DNA of 64,000 nucleotides from Hydractinia symbiolongicarpus (lineage: Eukaryota; Cnidaria; Hydrozoa; Anthoathecata; Hydractiniidae), in assembly GCF_029227915.1 (NCBI RefSeq), contig NC_079883.1, forward strand, positions 5,580,001 to 5,644,000, read 5' to 3'. The position numbers and the translations under genes are program-made. The notes below the pieces were generated by a model that worked only from the letters and a program-made list of their open reading frames with translations, did not search any database and was not told where the DNA came from. Every line of letters begins with the position of its first letter. Within the stretch, counting starts at the first letter, position 1. Positions 49,059 through 57,928 of the stretch are shown here, piece after piece.

Positions 49059-50330
49059 TTACGATAGTTTGCCTCCCTTCTCAGCATAGACCACAACAAA
49101 AGCAGCAGCGGCAGCGATTGTCATGTAGAGGTGTTTGGCTGCGTATTCAACAACTTTTGCTGCTACCTTGAAAAAGAACGAGACAACCGTAGCAACAAAT
49201 CCTGGTAGCGCCGCACCTGCCTTGCCTGCCAGGTATTTTAAAAATGTTCCAAGACTTTCCAGCTGTTTTTGCAAAAAACCCTTCCCTGCGGCACTTCCTG
49301 CCGCTGCAGCACCCGCTCCCCTACCACCTGTAACTGCGAGTACGATGGTGGAAATCAGTAGACCAACAGCCGACACGATGCTTGCTATAGTAATCCCTTG
49401 CTCCTTGAACAAGATTCTAAGTTTTTCAGTCAGAGATTCATCGCCTTCTGCGATTTTCATCAGCGTTTCCTTAATTGCTTCCAGTTGGCCCTGAGTGTCA
49501 GATGATAGTAAACCGTGTGCTTCTCGTACTGCTTCCTTTTGATCTTGGAGTCGTTCTAGATCCTCCCTAGCCTTTGCAATGTCTTCGTTCCATATAGTTT
49601 GCTGTTCCTCTGATAGTCCAGGTGTAGCTTTCTTCGTTTCAAGCCTTTTCACCTTGGCTTCTGCTTTGGCGATCTCGCTGTCGTAGAAGATCATCTTGTT
49701 TTTCAAGTGCTTTAGGTTACCCCTTAGTGTTTGAAGCTCGAGGTTGAGCCCTCTTCTTTCACGCTCTGTGAAGGCTTCGCTGGCGCTAAAGGGAGTCTCT
49801 TCGATCAGGCTCTCCGTTGCATCAAGGACATTCTCGAGCAGCGGCATCCTTTCGATATCATCGGTCTGAGCCGCTAGGCGATCAACGTGAACAATCTCGT
49901 TAAGGAGTTTCTGAGCCATTGCTTTACTGCCTTTGTTTGGTGTAGTATAGTTGGTAAACCCCATGGCTCGCAAGCGATTTGTACCTAACCTCCTCCGTAT
50001 CTCGGCAACGCTCCTCAATTCACCATGCCTTTTCGTGATCTCTATGCCATCGAAAAGAAGCTGGTTTCCTTGTGCCTCAAATTCGTTGTAATATCTCGCG
50101 ATTGGCTGCCCCAGCTCCTCACCAAGGTGTTCGTAAAGATCGTCGACCTTTGATTTTAGTAGCTCTTCCCTCTGCCTTGTTGTGGTGTCTCGTGCTGAGA
50201 CGCTAGGCGATTGACCCTGCTCTTAATCTGGCGTTAGCGTGGAGCTGGCATCAGGCAAAGATCCATCCTCGTCTGGAATGTTTTCCTCTGGCGTAAAATC
50301 GTCTCCTTCGTATATTGGATTAACCGGCAT
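49059..50330 (-). pseudogene. Polinton coiled-coil/membrane protein, interrupted by an in-frame stop
   Basis: Starts at ATG 50330 after CAAATAA; the frame is open to 49059 except for TAA at 50223-50225 (codon 36). The first 35 codons encode an acidic Pro-containing segment. After the stop come a basic helical region (AEIRRRLGTNRLRAMGFTNY), a long charged coiled coil (about 150 residues), and then Gly/Ala-rich hydrophobic segments (IVSAVGLLISTIVLAVTGG, FVATVVSFFFKVAAKV, YMTIAAAAAFVVVYA). This suggests a membrane-active or membrane-anchored virion protein, but the family is not recognised. If the stop is read through, or a downstream start used, much of the protein could still be made. The DNA near the stop carries one of the CGCCTAGCG repeats. 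Confidence 0.6.
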
Positions 50331-50363
50331 TTATTTGAAATGAAAATCAGCTAATAATAAAGC

Positions 50364-51643
50364 ATGAGTAACATATTCGGAACCAAGCTCGACCCGTACG
50401 CAGAGATTAAAACGATGATGGGTATGAAAGGGAAGAAGCAACGTGTAAAAGTAAGTCATGTGCCTAGTACGATTAATCAGAACGAGGATTTGAATGCTAA
50501 CATCCCAAATATGAGACGGAACGAAGTAATTTTTCCAGGCAGTATCAAACTACTTTTTGATCTGGAACTTACGGGAACAAACACGAAGCGCACTATCGTC
50601 AGCAATATAGGTAAATCCTTGGTGCAAAATCTTCGTATTGCTTTGAATGGCAACGAGGTGCAAAATGTTAGCGATTACAGGGTCCTCGCTACCTACAAGG
50701 ACCTATGGTTGCCCAAGTTTGATCGGGAAAACAACTTGATCCTAGAGGGGATCAGTCCGAACGAAGGTACAATCCGCGCCCTACAGGTAAAAGCGACTGA
50801 TCATGTAGGCACGGATGAGGAAAAAGCGATCGTCGCAGCCTATGGCAGCACGTTTTGTATTCCTCTAGGAAAAATGTTTGAATTGACACGAGACTTGCCG
50901 TTCTACCAGCCAGGGCTACACGATAGGTTACAGTTTGTGATCTATTTTGTACGTACGGTGACGTTATCAAAGATGGAGGTACGCCAGCTATTGGAAATAC
51001 CGCAACTAAACCACCGGACGCTGCCTACAAGATCAGCAATATTTCGCTATGGTTTGACAAGGTTGTAAACGAGGAGCTCGCGAGCGCTATGATGTCGAGA
51101 TGCAGCCGTCTCACCCTACCCTATAAAATGGTACTCCGTAGCAAGGTTGTCATGATGAAAAAGGCTGACACCAGCTACAATTTGCAAATTGATACGCCTG
51201 GAAAAAGTTTGAAAGGCGTTTTACTGCTCTTTGTAGACCCTGGAAAAGTGAAGGCTTACTCGGGCGCTAACGAGGTGTTTTATAACCCAAAGATCGAAAA
51301 AATCTCGATTACTGTTGAGGGTGAGCCTAATGAGCTCTACACGCACGCGATGCTCCCGAAGGATCACCTCGAGCAGATCGTAAACTTATTCGGTAGCCAC
51401 GATTCTGGGGTAACGATTGGGCAGTTCATGACTGAGCGTTATACGCTGTTCATTGACTTCCGCAGTAGTCCGGACCATACCCTACACGGTTCTGGCAGAC
51501 CTTTGCAAAGATTAAGCGACGGTATAACCCTGCATATGACGAAAAAAGCTGACGGGACCGGTGATATTAAATGCTACGTTTTCCTACTTCAGGATGCTCA
51601 GCTGAACATCTTAGACGGCCATTATCACTCTGTGGAATACTGA
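50364..51643 (+). pseudogene. Double-jelly-roll major capsid protein of the Polinton, frameshifted
   Basis: Two overlapping frames form one gene. The first (50364-51068 as open frame) has PSTINQNEDLNANIPNMRRN, VIFPGSIKLLFDLELTG, LNGNEVQNVSDY and PFYQPGLHDRLQF, all typical of the Polinton major capsid protein (PY). The second (open to 51643) has the C-terminal jelly roll (LWFDKVVNEELAS, LLLFVDPGKV, FYNPKIEKISITV, ILDGHYHSVEY). The frame changes near 50,965-50,980, probably by a one-base indel; no stop precedes the junction in either frame. In the family this protein forms the icosahedral capsid. The ATG at 50364 follows AATAATAAAGC and is 33 bases from the divergent start at 50330. As written the gene would give only a 234-residue product with a wrong tail. 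Confidence 0.88.
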
Positions 51644-51649
51644 AAATAA

Positions 51650-52048
51650 ATGGCAACTATCGGTGTTCTTGTGGCTGGTGCTGCGATTAATGCATTAGCC
51701 TTTAGTGGATCAAATTTCCTGTTCAGTAAGCTGTCAGGCCATGGCGAAGAGGAACGGAAACGGCATGATAAAGCAATTGAACAACTTCAAGCTGCTCAGC
51801 AACAGTGGGTACGTGACAGGCAGGCAAAAATAGATTGGTATAATCATCAACAAGAGCTGAAAAGGCAAGCTGGAGGGAACTTGAAGAAGCTCGATGAAGG
51901 CATGAGGGAGTACTATATCGCAACGATCAAAAAAGCTCCAAAACTATCCGATTTTTACACACCTTCCAAGCAACAACAGGATGGTGAGCTGACGTTCATC
52001 GTAGGATCCCTAGCCCTCCTTGGTTTTGCAGTGTACAAGTTCGCCTAG
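51650..52048 (+). CDS. Small Polinton protein with terminal hydrophobic helices and central coiled coil
   Basis: 132 residues from ATG 51650, six bases after the capsid stop; the linking sequence AAATAA fits the start-site motif. Hydrophobic N-terminus (IGVLVAGAAINALAF), charged helical middle (HDKAIEQLQAAQQQWVRDRQ), conserved-looking KLSDFYTPS, and a C-terminal hydrophobic helix (FIVGSLALLGFAVYKF). A protein of this shape is common between the capsid and integrase genes of Polintons; its role is unproven. Frame intact. A CGCCTAGCG repeat lies at its 3' end (52042-52050). Confidence 0.6.
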   Translation: MATIGVLVAGAAINALAFSGSNFLFSKLSGHGEEERKRHDKAIEQLQAAQQQWVRDRQAKIDWYNHQQELKRQAGGNLKKLDEGMREYYIATIKKAPKLSDFYTPSKQQQDGELTFIVGSLALLGFAVYKFA

Positions 52049-52089
52049 CGTCTCCATGGGAGTTCAAATGTTTTCGACATGTAATAAAC

Positions 52090-53097
52090 ATGTCGAAGGC
52101 ACATATTCCCACAGAGAAGGAGGTAGCAAAATTGAGCAGTATTTACTATACCCCTGAAAATCTCTGGACTGGTCTGAAGGCTGTTAAATTGCTCGCTGAG
52201 CAGAGTGGACTACCTAAAAAGAAAGTCGTACACTGGCTATCTCGTCAGCTGCTCTGGCTCAGACATATCAAGGGGCCCAAGCGCATCAACTACCCGCATT
52301 TTACCATTAAAAAACCTAATGAAATGCACCAATTTGACTTACTCTATATGCCTCATGATAAGCTGTATGGTAATACGAACAAGTATATTCTAACAGGTAT
52401 TGACGTGGCTTCAAGATATAAGGTAGCTAGACCATTGAGAACAAAGAAAGCCAGCGAAGTCGCTGACATGATCAAGGACATTTACAAAGAAGGACCTTTA
52501 CGCTATCCGAAGATCTTCCAGTGCCACAACGGTAGTGAGTTCAAGTCAGATGTGACGAAGCTGCTAGAGGGCAAGGGCGTCGAGATTAAGCGTGCAACCA
52601 CCAAATATCATCATACGTTCACAGCCTTTGTCGAGTCCTATAACAAGGTGCTCGCTGAGAGACTTTTCAAACCTCAGGACGCGCAAGAGTTGGTCACTGA
52701 TGAGACTAGTAGCATCTGGGTGAAAAACCTTTACACTATCGTGAAAAGCATGAACAATACCAAAACTGTCATGATCGGGATGAAACCCAACAGGGCAATC
52801 AAGCTAGATGAAGTCCCACTTACGAAAGACCCTCGGTCTGAAGAAAAGCCGTTACCTGATGACGGCCTCTACCTCCACCTGCTGCAACCTGGAGAAGAGC
52901 ATGGTGATGCGAAAAGACGTGCAACGGACGCTTTTTGGAGTAAAAAGACGTATAGACTCGACCGTATCGAGCAGCAACCAAACAACCGTGTGCTATATTA
53001 CTTGCAAGACGGGCCAGAGCGGAGCCTTGTTTCAGAAGAATTGATGGAAATTCCGGAAGATGTTCAAGTACCTTCCAAGCATGTCAGGGAATGGTAA
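52090..53097 (+). CDS. Polinton rve-family integrase with substituted catalytic residue
   Basis: 335 residues, ATG after GTAATAAAC. An N-terminal helical DNA-binding region leads into the RNase-H-like rve core from about residue 70 to 200. The expected D-D-E triad is at D83 (HQFDLLYMP), position 146 (QCHNGSEF) and E182 (AFVESYNK), with 35 residues between the last two, as in D,D35E enzymes. Position 146 is His where family members have Asp (codon CAC for GAC), so strand transfer should be abolished. The C-terminal part (YRLDRIEQQPNNRVLYYL) looks like a chromo/SH3-type barrel that binds chromatin. The family joins element ends to host DNA in the nucleus. The frame is otherwise complete and intact. 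Confidence 0.9.
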   Translation: MSKAHIPTEKEVAKLSSIYYTPENLWTGLKAVKLLAEQSGLPKKKVVHWLSRQLLWLRHIKGPKRINYPHFTIKKPNEMHQFDLLYMPHDKLYGNTNKYILTGIDVASRYKVARPLRTKKASEVADMIKDIYKEGPLRYPKIFQCHNGSEFKSDVTKLLEGKGVEIKRATTKYHHTFTAFVESYNKVLAERLFKPQDAQELVTDETSSIWVKNLYTIVKSMNNTKTVMIGMKPNRAIKLDEVPLTKDPRSEEKPLPDDGLYLHLLQPGEEHGDAKRRATDAFWSKKTYRLDRIEQQPNNRVLYYLQDGPERSLVSEELMEIPEDVQVPSKHVREW

Positions 53098-53136
53098 GCG
53101 TAGTTTTTGTAATCTATCAAGGTTACAAAAAAAATC

Positions 53137-53947
53137 CTAGATCTCGGCAAGCTCCATCAATCTCTGATGTGTATAATTACGACCTAATCGAAAGTGCCTT
53201 GGACGTTCGGAATTTACTTCGATGCATCCACGCTCTCGGAGCCAGTTGCAATGTACAATGGCATTTGGAGTTTCTGCAAGAACGACGATTTGACCGCTGG
53301 GGTGATCTGTTAAATTGTTGCGAATCTTTTGCGCTACATAGCCTTGTTGTCCACATATAGCGACATACGGATATTCATCGTTGTTATTCTTTTGGATTAT
53401 AACCATCCCGTTATCCTTTCTAGGGTCTTCAAGGTGAGGAACGGCTTGCTGTCGTAGCTCTGTCATTTCTTGCTCTTGTACGGCTATAGTTCGATCTCTG
53501 TCGTCAACATCTTCCTCTAGGGTAAAAATTTGACGATCTTTATCCTCCAAGTCGTCGTTGAGCAGAGCCAGCGCCGCTTGATTTTCTTCTATAATTCCAG
53601 CACTTGCGGACCTCTCGAGGTAAAACCTCTTCAACAACCCAATCCAAAAATGGTGCAGCTTCAGGTCTGCCACACCTCAAAAGGAAGCAATAAAGGCCTG
53701 GCTCCGTTAGCAAAACTGTGTTTGGCTGGGTGTGGACAGATCTGTCCACACCTTGGGGGTCAGTAATAGCGTCACCTTTCCGTATTTTGTACCTGTTGGG
53801 AACAAGTCTCTGAAGAGCTTTTACTCCCGCCTCCCGCTTATAGCCCGCGGCTCTCCAAACATCGGAGGCAAAGATGCATTGACCTTTATCCTGAACAAAG
53901 AATGATCGGACTTGCTTTCCTTCAAAGTAATCAACCACAAGAGACAT
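53137..53947 (-). pseudogene. BRO-type gene (BRO-N domain, coiled coil, viral C-terminal domain), frameshifted
   Basis: From ATG 53947 (after TATAAGAAAG) the first frame encodes a BRO-N domain: IFASDVWRAAGYK, LVPNRYKIRKGD, NTVLLTEPGLYCFLLRCGRP and FLDWVVEEVLP. Near 53,590-53,620 the reading moves to another frame, which is open to 53137. It encodes an acidic coiled coil (LLNDDLEDKDRQIFTLEEDV) and a C-terminal part (YPYVAICGQQGYVAQKI, VVLAETPNAIVHCNWL) like the DUF3627-type ends of BRO proteins. BRO proteins are DNA-binding proteins of baculoviruses and other large DNA viruses and phages. The gene is convergent with the integrase. It may regulate element or host genes, but this copy would make only the N-terminal half. 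Confidence 0.8.
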
Positions 53948-53998
53948 CTTTCTTATACACACCAGGGCTCAACTAGGGATTCGCAAAATGTCACAAAA

Positions 53999-54181
53999 TT
54001 ACGAGGTCCAATAATGAACACCAAGCTGAGGAAGCCATGGATATATTTTGCATAACTCTTCAATATCCCGAGTCGTGTTTACCAGTTTGCTGTCATCGTC
54101 ATCATTCACAGCATCTATCAGTCTGCTGTGGGCTCTCAAAAGAGCTTGATACACAGCTTTAATTACGCTCTCATTATCCAT
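53999..54181 (-). CDS. Small acidic helical Polinton protein
   Basis: 60 residues from ATG 54181, preceded by TATAAGAAAAG, which decides the start. It appears all-helical and acidic (VIKAVYQALLRAHSRLID, DDDDSKLVNTTRDIEELC) and ends YPWLPQLGVHYW. I do not recognise it. Its own start motif and the tight spacing to the BRO and ATPase genes on the same strand argue that it is real. Confidence 0.5.
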   Translation of the reverse strand: MDNESVIKAVYQALLRAHSRLIDAVNDDDDSKLVNTTRDIEELCKIYPWLPQLGVHYWTS

Positions 54182-54265
54182 CTTTTCTTATATATCAAGA
54201 GTCTAACCAACAATCTTGTAACTTCTAGGATGCTCCAGTCTTACGTACAAGCAAGCATGCTTGGA

Positions 54266-54815
54266 CTACTTGAGCTGAGCCTTAATAATGGAAATTTCTT
54301 CCTTGCTTGGAATTACATCGTTCTCTTCATGAATGAGCTCAAACCCCTTCCGATTCTTCGGATACCAGACAAAAAGCTGTTTCATTTGATCCCTTACTGT
54401 TATTGGAATCTTCTTATATCTTTGTGTTAGTACCCAGAGACTGTGTTTGCGATATCTACCCGAAACAGCTAGTTCTAGCAACGCACCACGAGTTTTGTCG
54501 AGACTCTCGTCGGCTATCATATCGTCAACGATAAACAACGTCTTTTCGCCCGCCAGCAATGACGACAGTTTTTGGATCCATTCGAATAGCTGCCCCTTTG
54601 GGCCCCACCAGAAACACGTAGTCATCCCTCCATAGCGAGGATCTCTCTTGATAGGTCTTGTTCCAGCGGATTGTAAGGCAGAGTATGTCAATGTTGTCGA
54701 AATGGTGTTTGTACTCGTTCTCAATCAAATTCAGGACACGCTGCGTCGGTCCAGTAAAGATTGCTGTATGCGGGTCTTTGACAATGTCTATTTTATTCTG
54801 TATGCCCAGGCGCAT
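54266..54815 (-). pseudogene. FtsK/HerA-type (A32-like) packaging ATPase, frameshifted and lacking its P-loop
   Basis: The first frame, from ATG 54815, has the beta strand before the P-loop (TAIFTGPT) but continues directly QRVLNLIENEY. The G-x-G-K-(T/S) part of Walker A is missing, as if a few codons were deleted in frame. Then come ILCLTIRWNKTYQE and YVFLVGPKG. Near 54,593-54,606, in runs of C and G, the frame shifts; the second frame has LFEWIQKL, Walker B (LFIVDDM), the sensor-like LWVLTQRY and IFVWYP-type motif LFVWYPKN. The family pumps DNA into capsids, as in poxvirus A32 and adenovirus IVa2-like systems. The N-terminus may be longer, since the frame is open further upstream without an ATG. 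Two independent lesions make a working ATPase impossible from this copy. Confidence 0.88.
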
Positions 54816-54934
54816 ACACAAACTTGTAGGGCGCTTACTTAGAGATGAAGCCTTTTCTAATGTTCTCGCCTGCCCACATTGGTTGGTATAGTCTTCTCAT
54901 TGATCAACTATTTTGTAGGCATCATGGAACGGTT

Positions 54935-55150
54935 TTACCACTTTTGTCTTATCGCATAATCGTCGAATAATATCGCTCCTGTCATATATCCAGCGAGCTT
55001 CAAGCCGTCTTCCATGTCCATTTTGGCCTCTGGTCTAAAAACTCCCAGAGCCTTTTTCGCGCCTAGCGCCAAGACAATAGTATAGGATACTAGTCTGACA
55101 GCTTCCCACAAGGAATCGACGACTTCTTTCTCATACTCTTTGCTGCTCAT
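54935..55150 (-). CDS. Small Polinton membrane protein
   Basis: 71 residues, ATG 55150 preceded by CTATAATAA. Charged N-terminus (SSKEYEKEVVDSLWEAV), a hydrophobic helix (LVSYTIVLALGAKKALGVF) and a second weaker one (LAGYMTGAILFDDYAI). Frame intact. Function unknown; it lies in a run of same-strand genes from polymerase to ATPase. Confidence 0.55.
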   Translation of the reverse strand: MSSKEYEKEVVDSLWEAVRLVSYTIVLALGAKKALGVFRPEAKMDMEDGLKLAGYMTGAILFDDYAIRQKW

Positions 55151-55160
55151 TTATTATAGG

Positions 55161-55541
55161 TTATCGCATCTTGAAAATGTCGATATGACGCTCTTGCGGA
55201 GACGGGCCTTCCGCTGACACGGCCGCCAGGCGATCGCGTTGCGTGGGTTGAGACGGCCTTTCCGCTGGCGCACCTGTGGAGACGCTAGGCGTTTCAGCAG
55301 GCTTCTTACGTATGTGATAGACTGCCGCGCAAGCGGCAAGTACGGCAATACCTGCTGCGCCATAGAGATATACACTGAACTTATGGGCACTTGCAACAGG
55401 TTCCTGACCCTCTTGCGAAGTACTTTTGCCCAAGTTCTTCTGTAAGTCAGCCTTGTCCTTGCGATTCCATTCAGCAAGTCTCTTGCCAGCAGCAACACGA
55501 CCCTCATTCTTCTTGGTTATGACTTGGTTAGATTCACTCAT
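55161..55541 (-). CDS. Polinton single-pass membrane protein with repeated linker sequence
   Basis: 126 residues, ATG 55541 after CTAAATAA. A basic polar N-terminal half (VAAGKRLAEWNRKDKADLQK), one membrane helix (LYGAAGIAVLAACAAVYHI) and a Pro/Ser-rich tail. The tail includes TPSVSTGAPAERPSQPTQ and RLAAVSAEGPSPQE; the latter is shared with the unrelated protein at 47864-49036, and the DNA is nearly identical over about 40 bases. Stop lies just before the next gene's leader. Unknown function; single-pass topology suggests a virion or inner-membrane component. Confidence 0.55.
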   Translation of the reverse strand: MSESNQVITKKNEGRVAAGKRLAEWNRKDKADLQKNLGKSTSQEGQEPVASAHKFSVYLYGAAGIAVLAACAAVYHIRKKPAETPSVSTGAPAERPSQPTQRDRLAAVSAEGPSPQERHIDIFKMR

Positions 55542-55545
55542 TTAT

Positions 55546-56070
55546 TTAGTTGGAGACTTGCCCATTTTTTTCTTGCTGTTCGTAATCTCGCCTTTCATCT
55601 GTCTTGGACACATGCTTCACGGAGAGCTGAGTGTGATTAATAGTATGAGCAGCAATCAATAGTGGCGCTAGATATTTTCCAAAGGCAGAGTACACAAGGA
55701 TCCCCAAATCTCCCATGGAGTCCTTGATAATGGGGTCCTCGTCGATGTCTTTTCTAAGTCCTTCGACAGAGTCGATTTTGACGTAATTTCCCACAGCGTT
55801 AGCGTACAGGTTGATAGCATGCGTAGAGAGTGCCTTGGCGGTCTTTTCTCCTTTATCGTGGAGCTCTCGTTGAATGAATTCCGCATACGCTTTTTCGATC
55901 GCCTCCTCAGGAGCTTTGTCGACAAATCCTTCGGTACATTTTTGGGGTAAGAGATGCGATTTCCCTTGCCTTATCACATCCTTCAAGGTTTGGCGTTTGT
56001 CGATAGGTTTTTCTTTGGCTTGAAAGGCTTCCGCAGGTGTGTCATCAAATATAGCTGTAATCTCACTCAT
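55546..56070 (-). CDS. Polinton helical protein of unknown function, fused upstream to a small membrane ORF
   Basis: 174 residues from ATG 56070, which follows ATTAATAAAG. The protein is helical with SEITAIFDDTPAEAFQAKE, RQTLKDVIRQGKSHLLPQKC and a C-terminal half with IIKDSMGDLGILVYSAFGKY. No known domain recognised. The same frame is open upstream to ATG 56163, adding MMNDIGLAVAIILPYVLIVL and a short basic tail. That upstream ATG has its own AAAAATAAAA leader, so the 31-residue membrane peptide was probably a separate gene now read through into this one. Confidence 0.55.
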   Translation of the reverse strand: MSEITAIFDDTPAEAFQAKEKPIDKRQTLKDVIRQGKSHLLPQKCTEGFVDKAPEEAIEKAYAEFIQRELHDKGEKTAKALSTHAINLYANAVGNYVKIDSVEGLRKDIDEDPIIKDSMGDLGILVYSAFGKYLAPLLIAAHTINHTQLSVKHVSKTDERRDYEQQEKNGQVSN

Positions 56071-56182
56071 CTTTATTAATACCTTTCTATAGCGCAAAAA
56101 GTACAGCACGATCAAGACGTACGGCAGGATTATTGCTACAGCGAGGCCTATGTCGTTCATCATTTTTATTTTTCAACGCGAC

Positions 56183-57919
56183 CTACAACTCTAGTGGTAC
56201 TGTGTGGATGCCGTCATCGAGCACCTTTCGCTTATCATAAAACGCCGAGAGACCCAGCTTGTTTTGTTCGTACGTAACCATCCCCTGGTTGCGCACCCGG
56301 AAACCTACGTTTTTGGCCATGTCTATAGAGCCATTCAACGCGTTCTTATACCTCTCCCATGTTATGGCGTTATGCTTCTTCGACATACCCTTACAGGAGA
56401 ATTTTGTGTCCTCTTTACCTTCCACAAAGTAACACTTGGCTGTCGTGGCGATCAATTCCGGTTTGAATATCCCTCCTGTTCGACTCGAGTACTTATCAGT
56501 AACGAGCCAGTTTTTCACGTCTTTGTCGTACTCGTCAAGCAGTTCAGGGCGAACGACATCTCGCAACTCTTCTCCAGAGATGGCAAAATAGGCACTATCT
56601 GTATCCATATACACGTATTCAAAATTCCGACGATCCACGTACTTATCCAAAAAATCGTAATAGAACTCAAGCAAGCGCAATTTGGCCAGCTGGTACACCG
56701 CAATGCCGCACTGGTACGCCCTGTCGATATGCATCTTTTTCTTTCCTTCTCGGATCTCGTAAGCATCACCTATCTCTTCAAGATCTTCAAGGTATGGCGA
56801 TCTCATCGCTGCATCCACCTTCTTTTCATCTCTCGTAAAGGTGGTGTTCGCGTGCCTCGCTTGGTCCTCGATCATTTTCCCATAGAACGAGTTCCCTTTC
56901 AGCTTTGCCGTATCTCCAGCAATACGCTTGTCAGGATCCTTATTGGCTTGTCGTCGTGCATCCGCAATCTCTTCAGGGAACCACGCAAACGGTTTACCTC
57001 GTTCATACTCGAGGAACTAGTAAAATGCCGTCACCTTCAGGCCATGGTCAAGGTACCACTCGAGCAAGGTTGTGAACAGCAAGATCTTTTCAGCTTTCAT
57101 CAACCCTAGGAGCTTACGTGTGCCTGAAATACGTTTGCGCCCTGTTGCTTTTAGGTACTCGTGCATGTGCTCGGGGATTTGATCGTCGGGTATCTCCTTG
57201 ACCATAAATAGCGGAGCCATCTCGCTGAATTTGTCATACAGTTCCAGAGGGACCTCGATGTCGACCTGCGCAAAACCAAAGAGGGATCCATTTTGCATAC
57301 CTTCTATCAACAGTCTGATGTTGTGCTCAGCCGTGGGTTGGGTGATCTTGGTCAGCTTCTCTTTACCGCATGGAAAGTAGTTCATCAACGTACTCGGGTA
57401 CAGCATGTTCGCGTCAAGCCCTTAAACAGTTTTGCACTTCCAGGGCTTCTGGTAGATGTGGGATCTGATACCCGTCACGTCTCTCTCGTGGTACCTACAG
57501 AACACGATGGCAGGCCCTCCCACCTTGCCCGTCTGCAAGAGCTCGTAGGCCTCATTCTTCGTGCACTCAATGTAAGCCTTTTTCACCTTTTTGCACGCCT
57601 TGCATTTGCTGTTGAGGCAAGAGTCTTTGCACTTGTGTTTGCACGGCTCCCCCGGAGCGTAGAGCTCTAGCTTTGGGTTCAGTCGTAGAGACTTGCTCAA
57701 GACGTAGCGCATCGATACGCCTGGAATACTTACCGCGTCTTTCAAAATGTCTATCTCGTCGTCGTAGTACTGCAACCTTGTCTTGTCCACAGCTTCGATG
57801 AAGGGTTCCACGTCGGCTAAATTGTACTCACGCAACCAGTCCATCATGGTGACGCAGCCTCGCTTGTAAAACTCTGCACGGAATGTTTCGTTCGTTGGAA
57901 TTACGATGCACTTACTCAT
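56183..57919 (-). pseudogene. Protein-primed family B DNA polymerase, 5'-truncated with two in-frame stops
   Basis: One frame of 579 codons from ATG 57919 is broken by TAA (57422-57424) and TAG (57017-57019). It contains motif A (DANMLYPS), motif B (KLKGNSFYGKM, about 56,880-56,915), motif C (YMDTDS, 56,594-56,611) and a KCYFVEGK ...FSCKGMSK block, all typical of Polinton POLB. The Cys-rich insert CKHKCKDSCLNSKCKACKK lies before motif A. The N-terminal half with the 3'-5' exonuclease and terminal-protein-like region is absent. The first 13 codons (57881-57919) lie in the right TIR and are the antisense of the C-terminal codons of the gene at 47173. So the original 5' part seems to have been replaced by TIR sequence. 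The family replicates the element from its ends. Confidence 0.9.
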
Positions 57920-57928
57920 ATAATAAAG
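57920..57928. promoter_or_regulatory. 9-bp divergent start region
   Basis: ATAATAAAG alone separates the start codons at 57919 (minus) and 57929 (plus). It fits the start motif for the plus-strand gene only. The minus-strand start here is probably secondary, created when TIR sequence replaced the polymerase 5' end. Confidence 0.45.

Noticed and set aside
49135-49494. Ala/Pro-rich plus-strand ORF
   Set aside because: Antisense of the Gly/Ala-rich membrane segments of the minus-strand gene.
56204-57670. Long plus-strand ORFs (up to 301 codons) opposite the polymerase
   Set aside because: The minus strand carries clear polymerase motifs A, B and C; the plus frames are antisense shadows.
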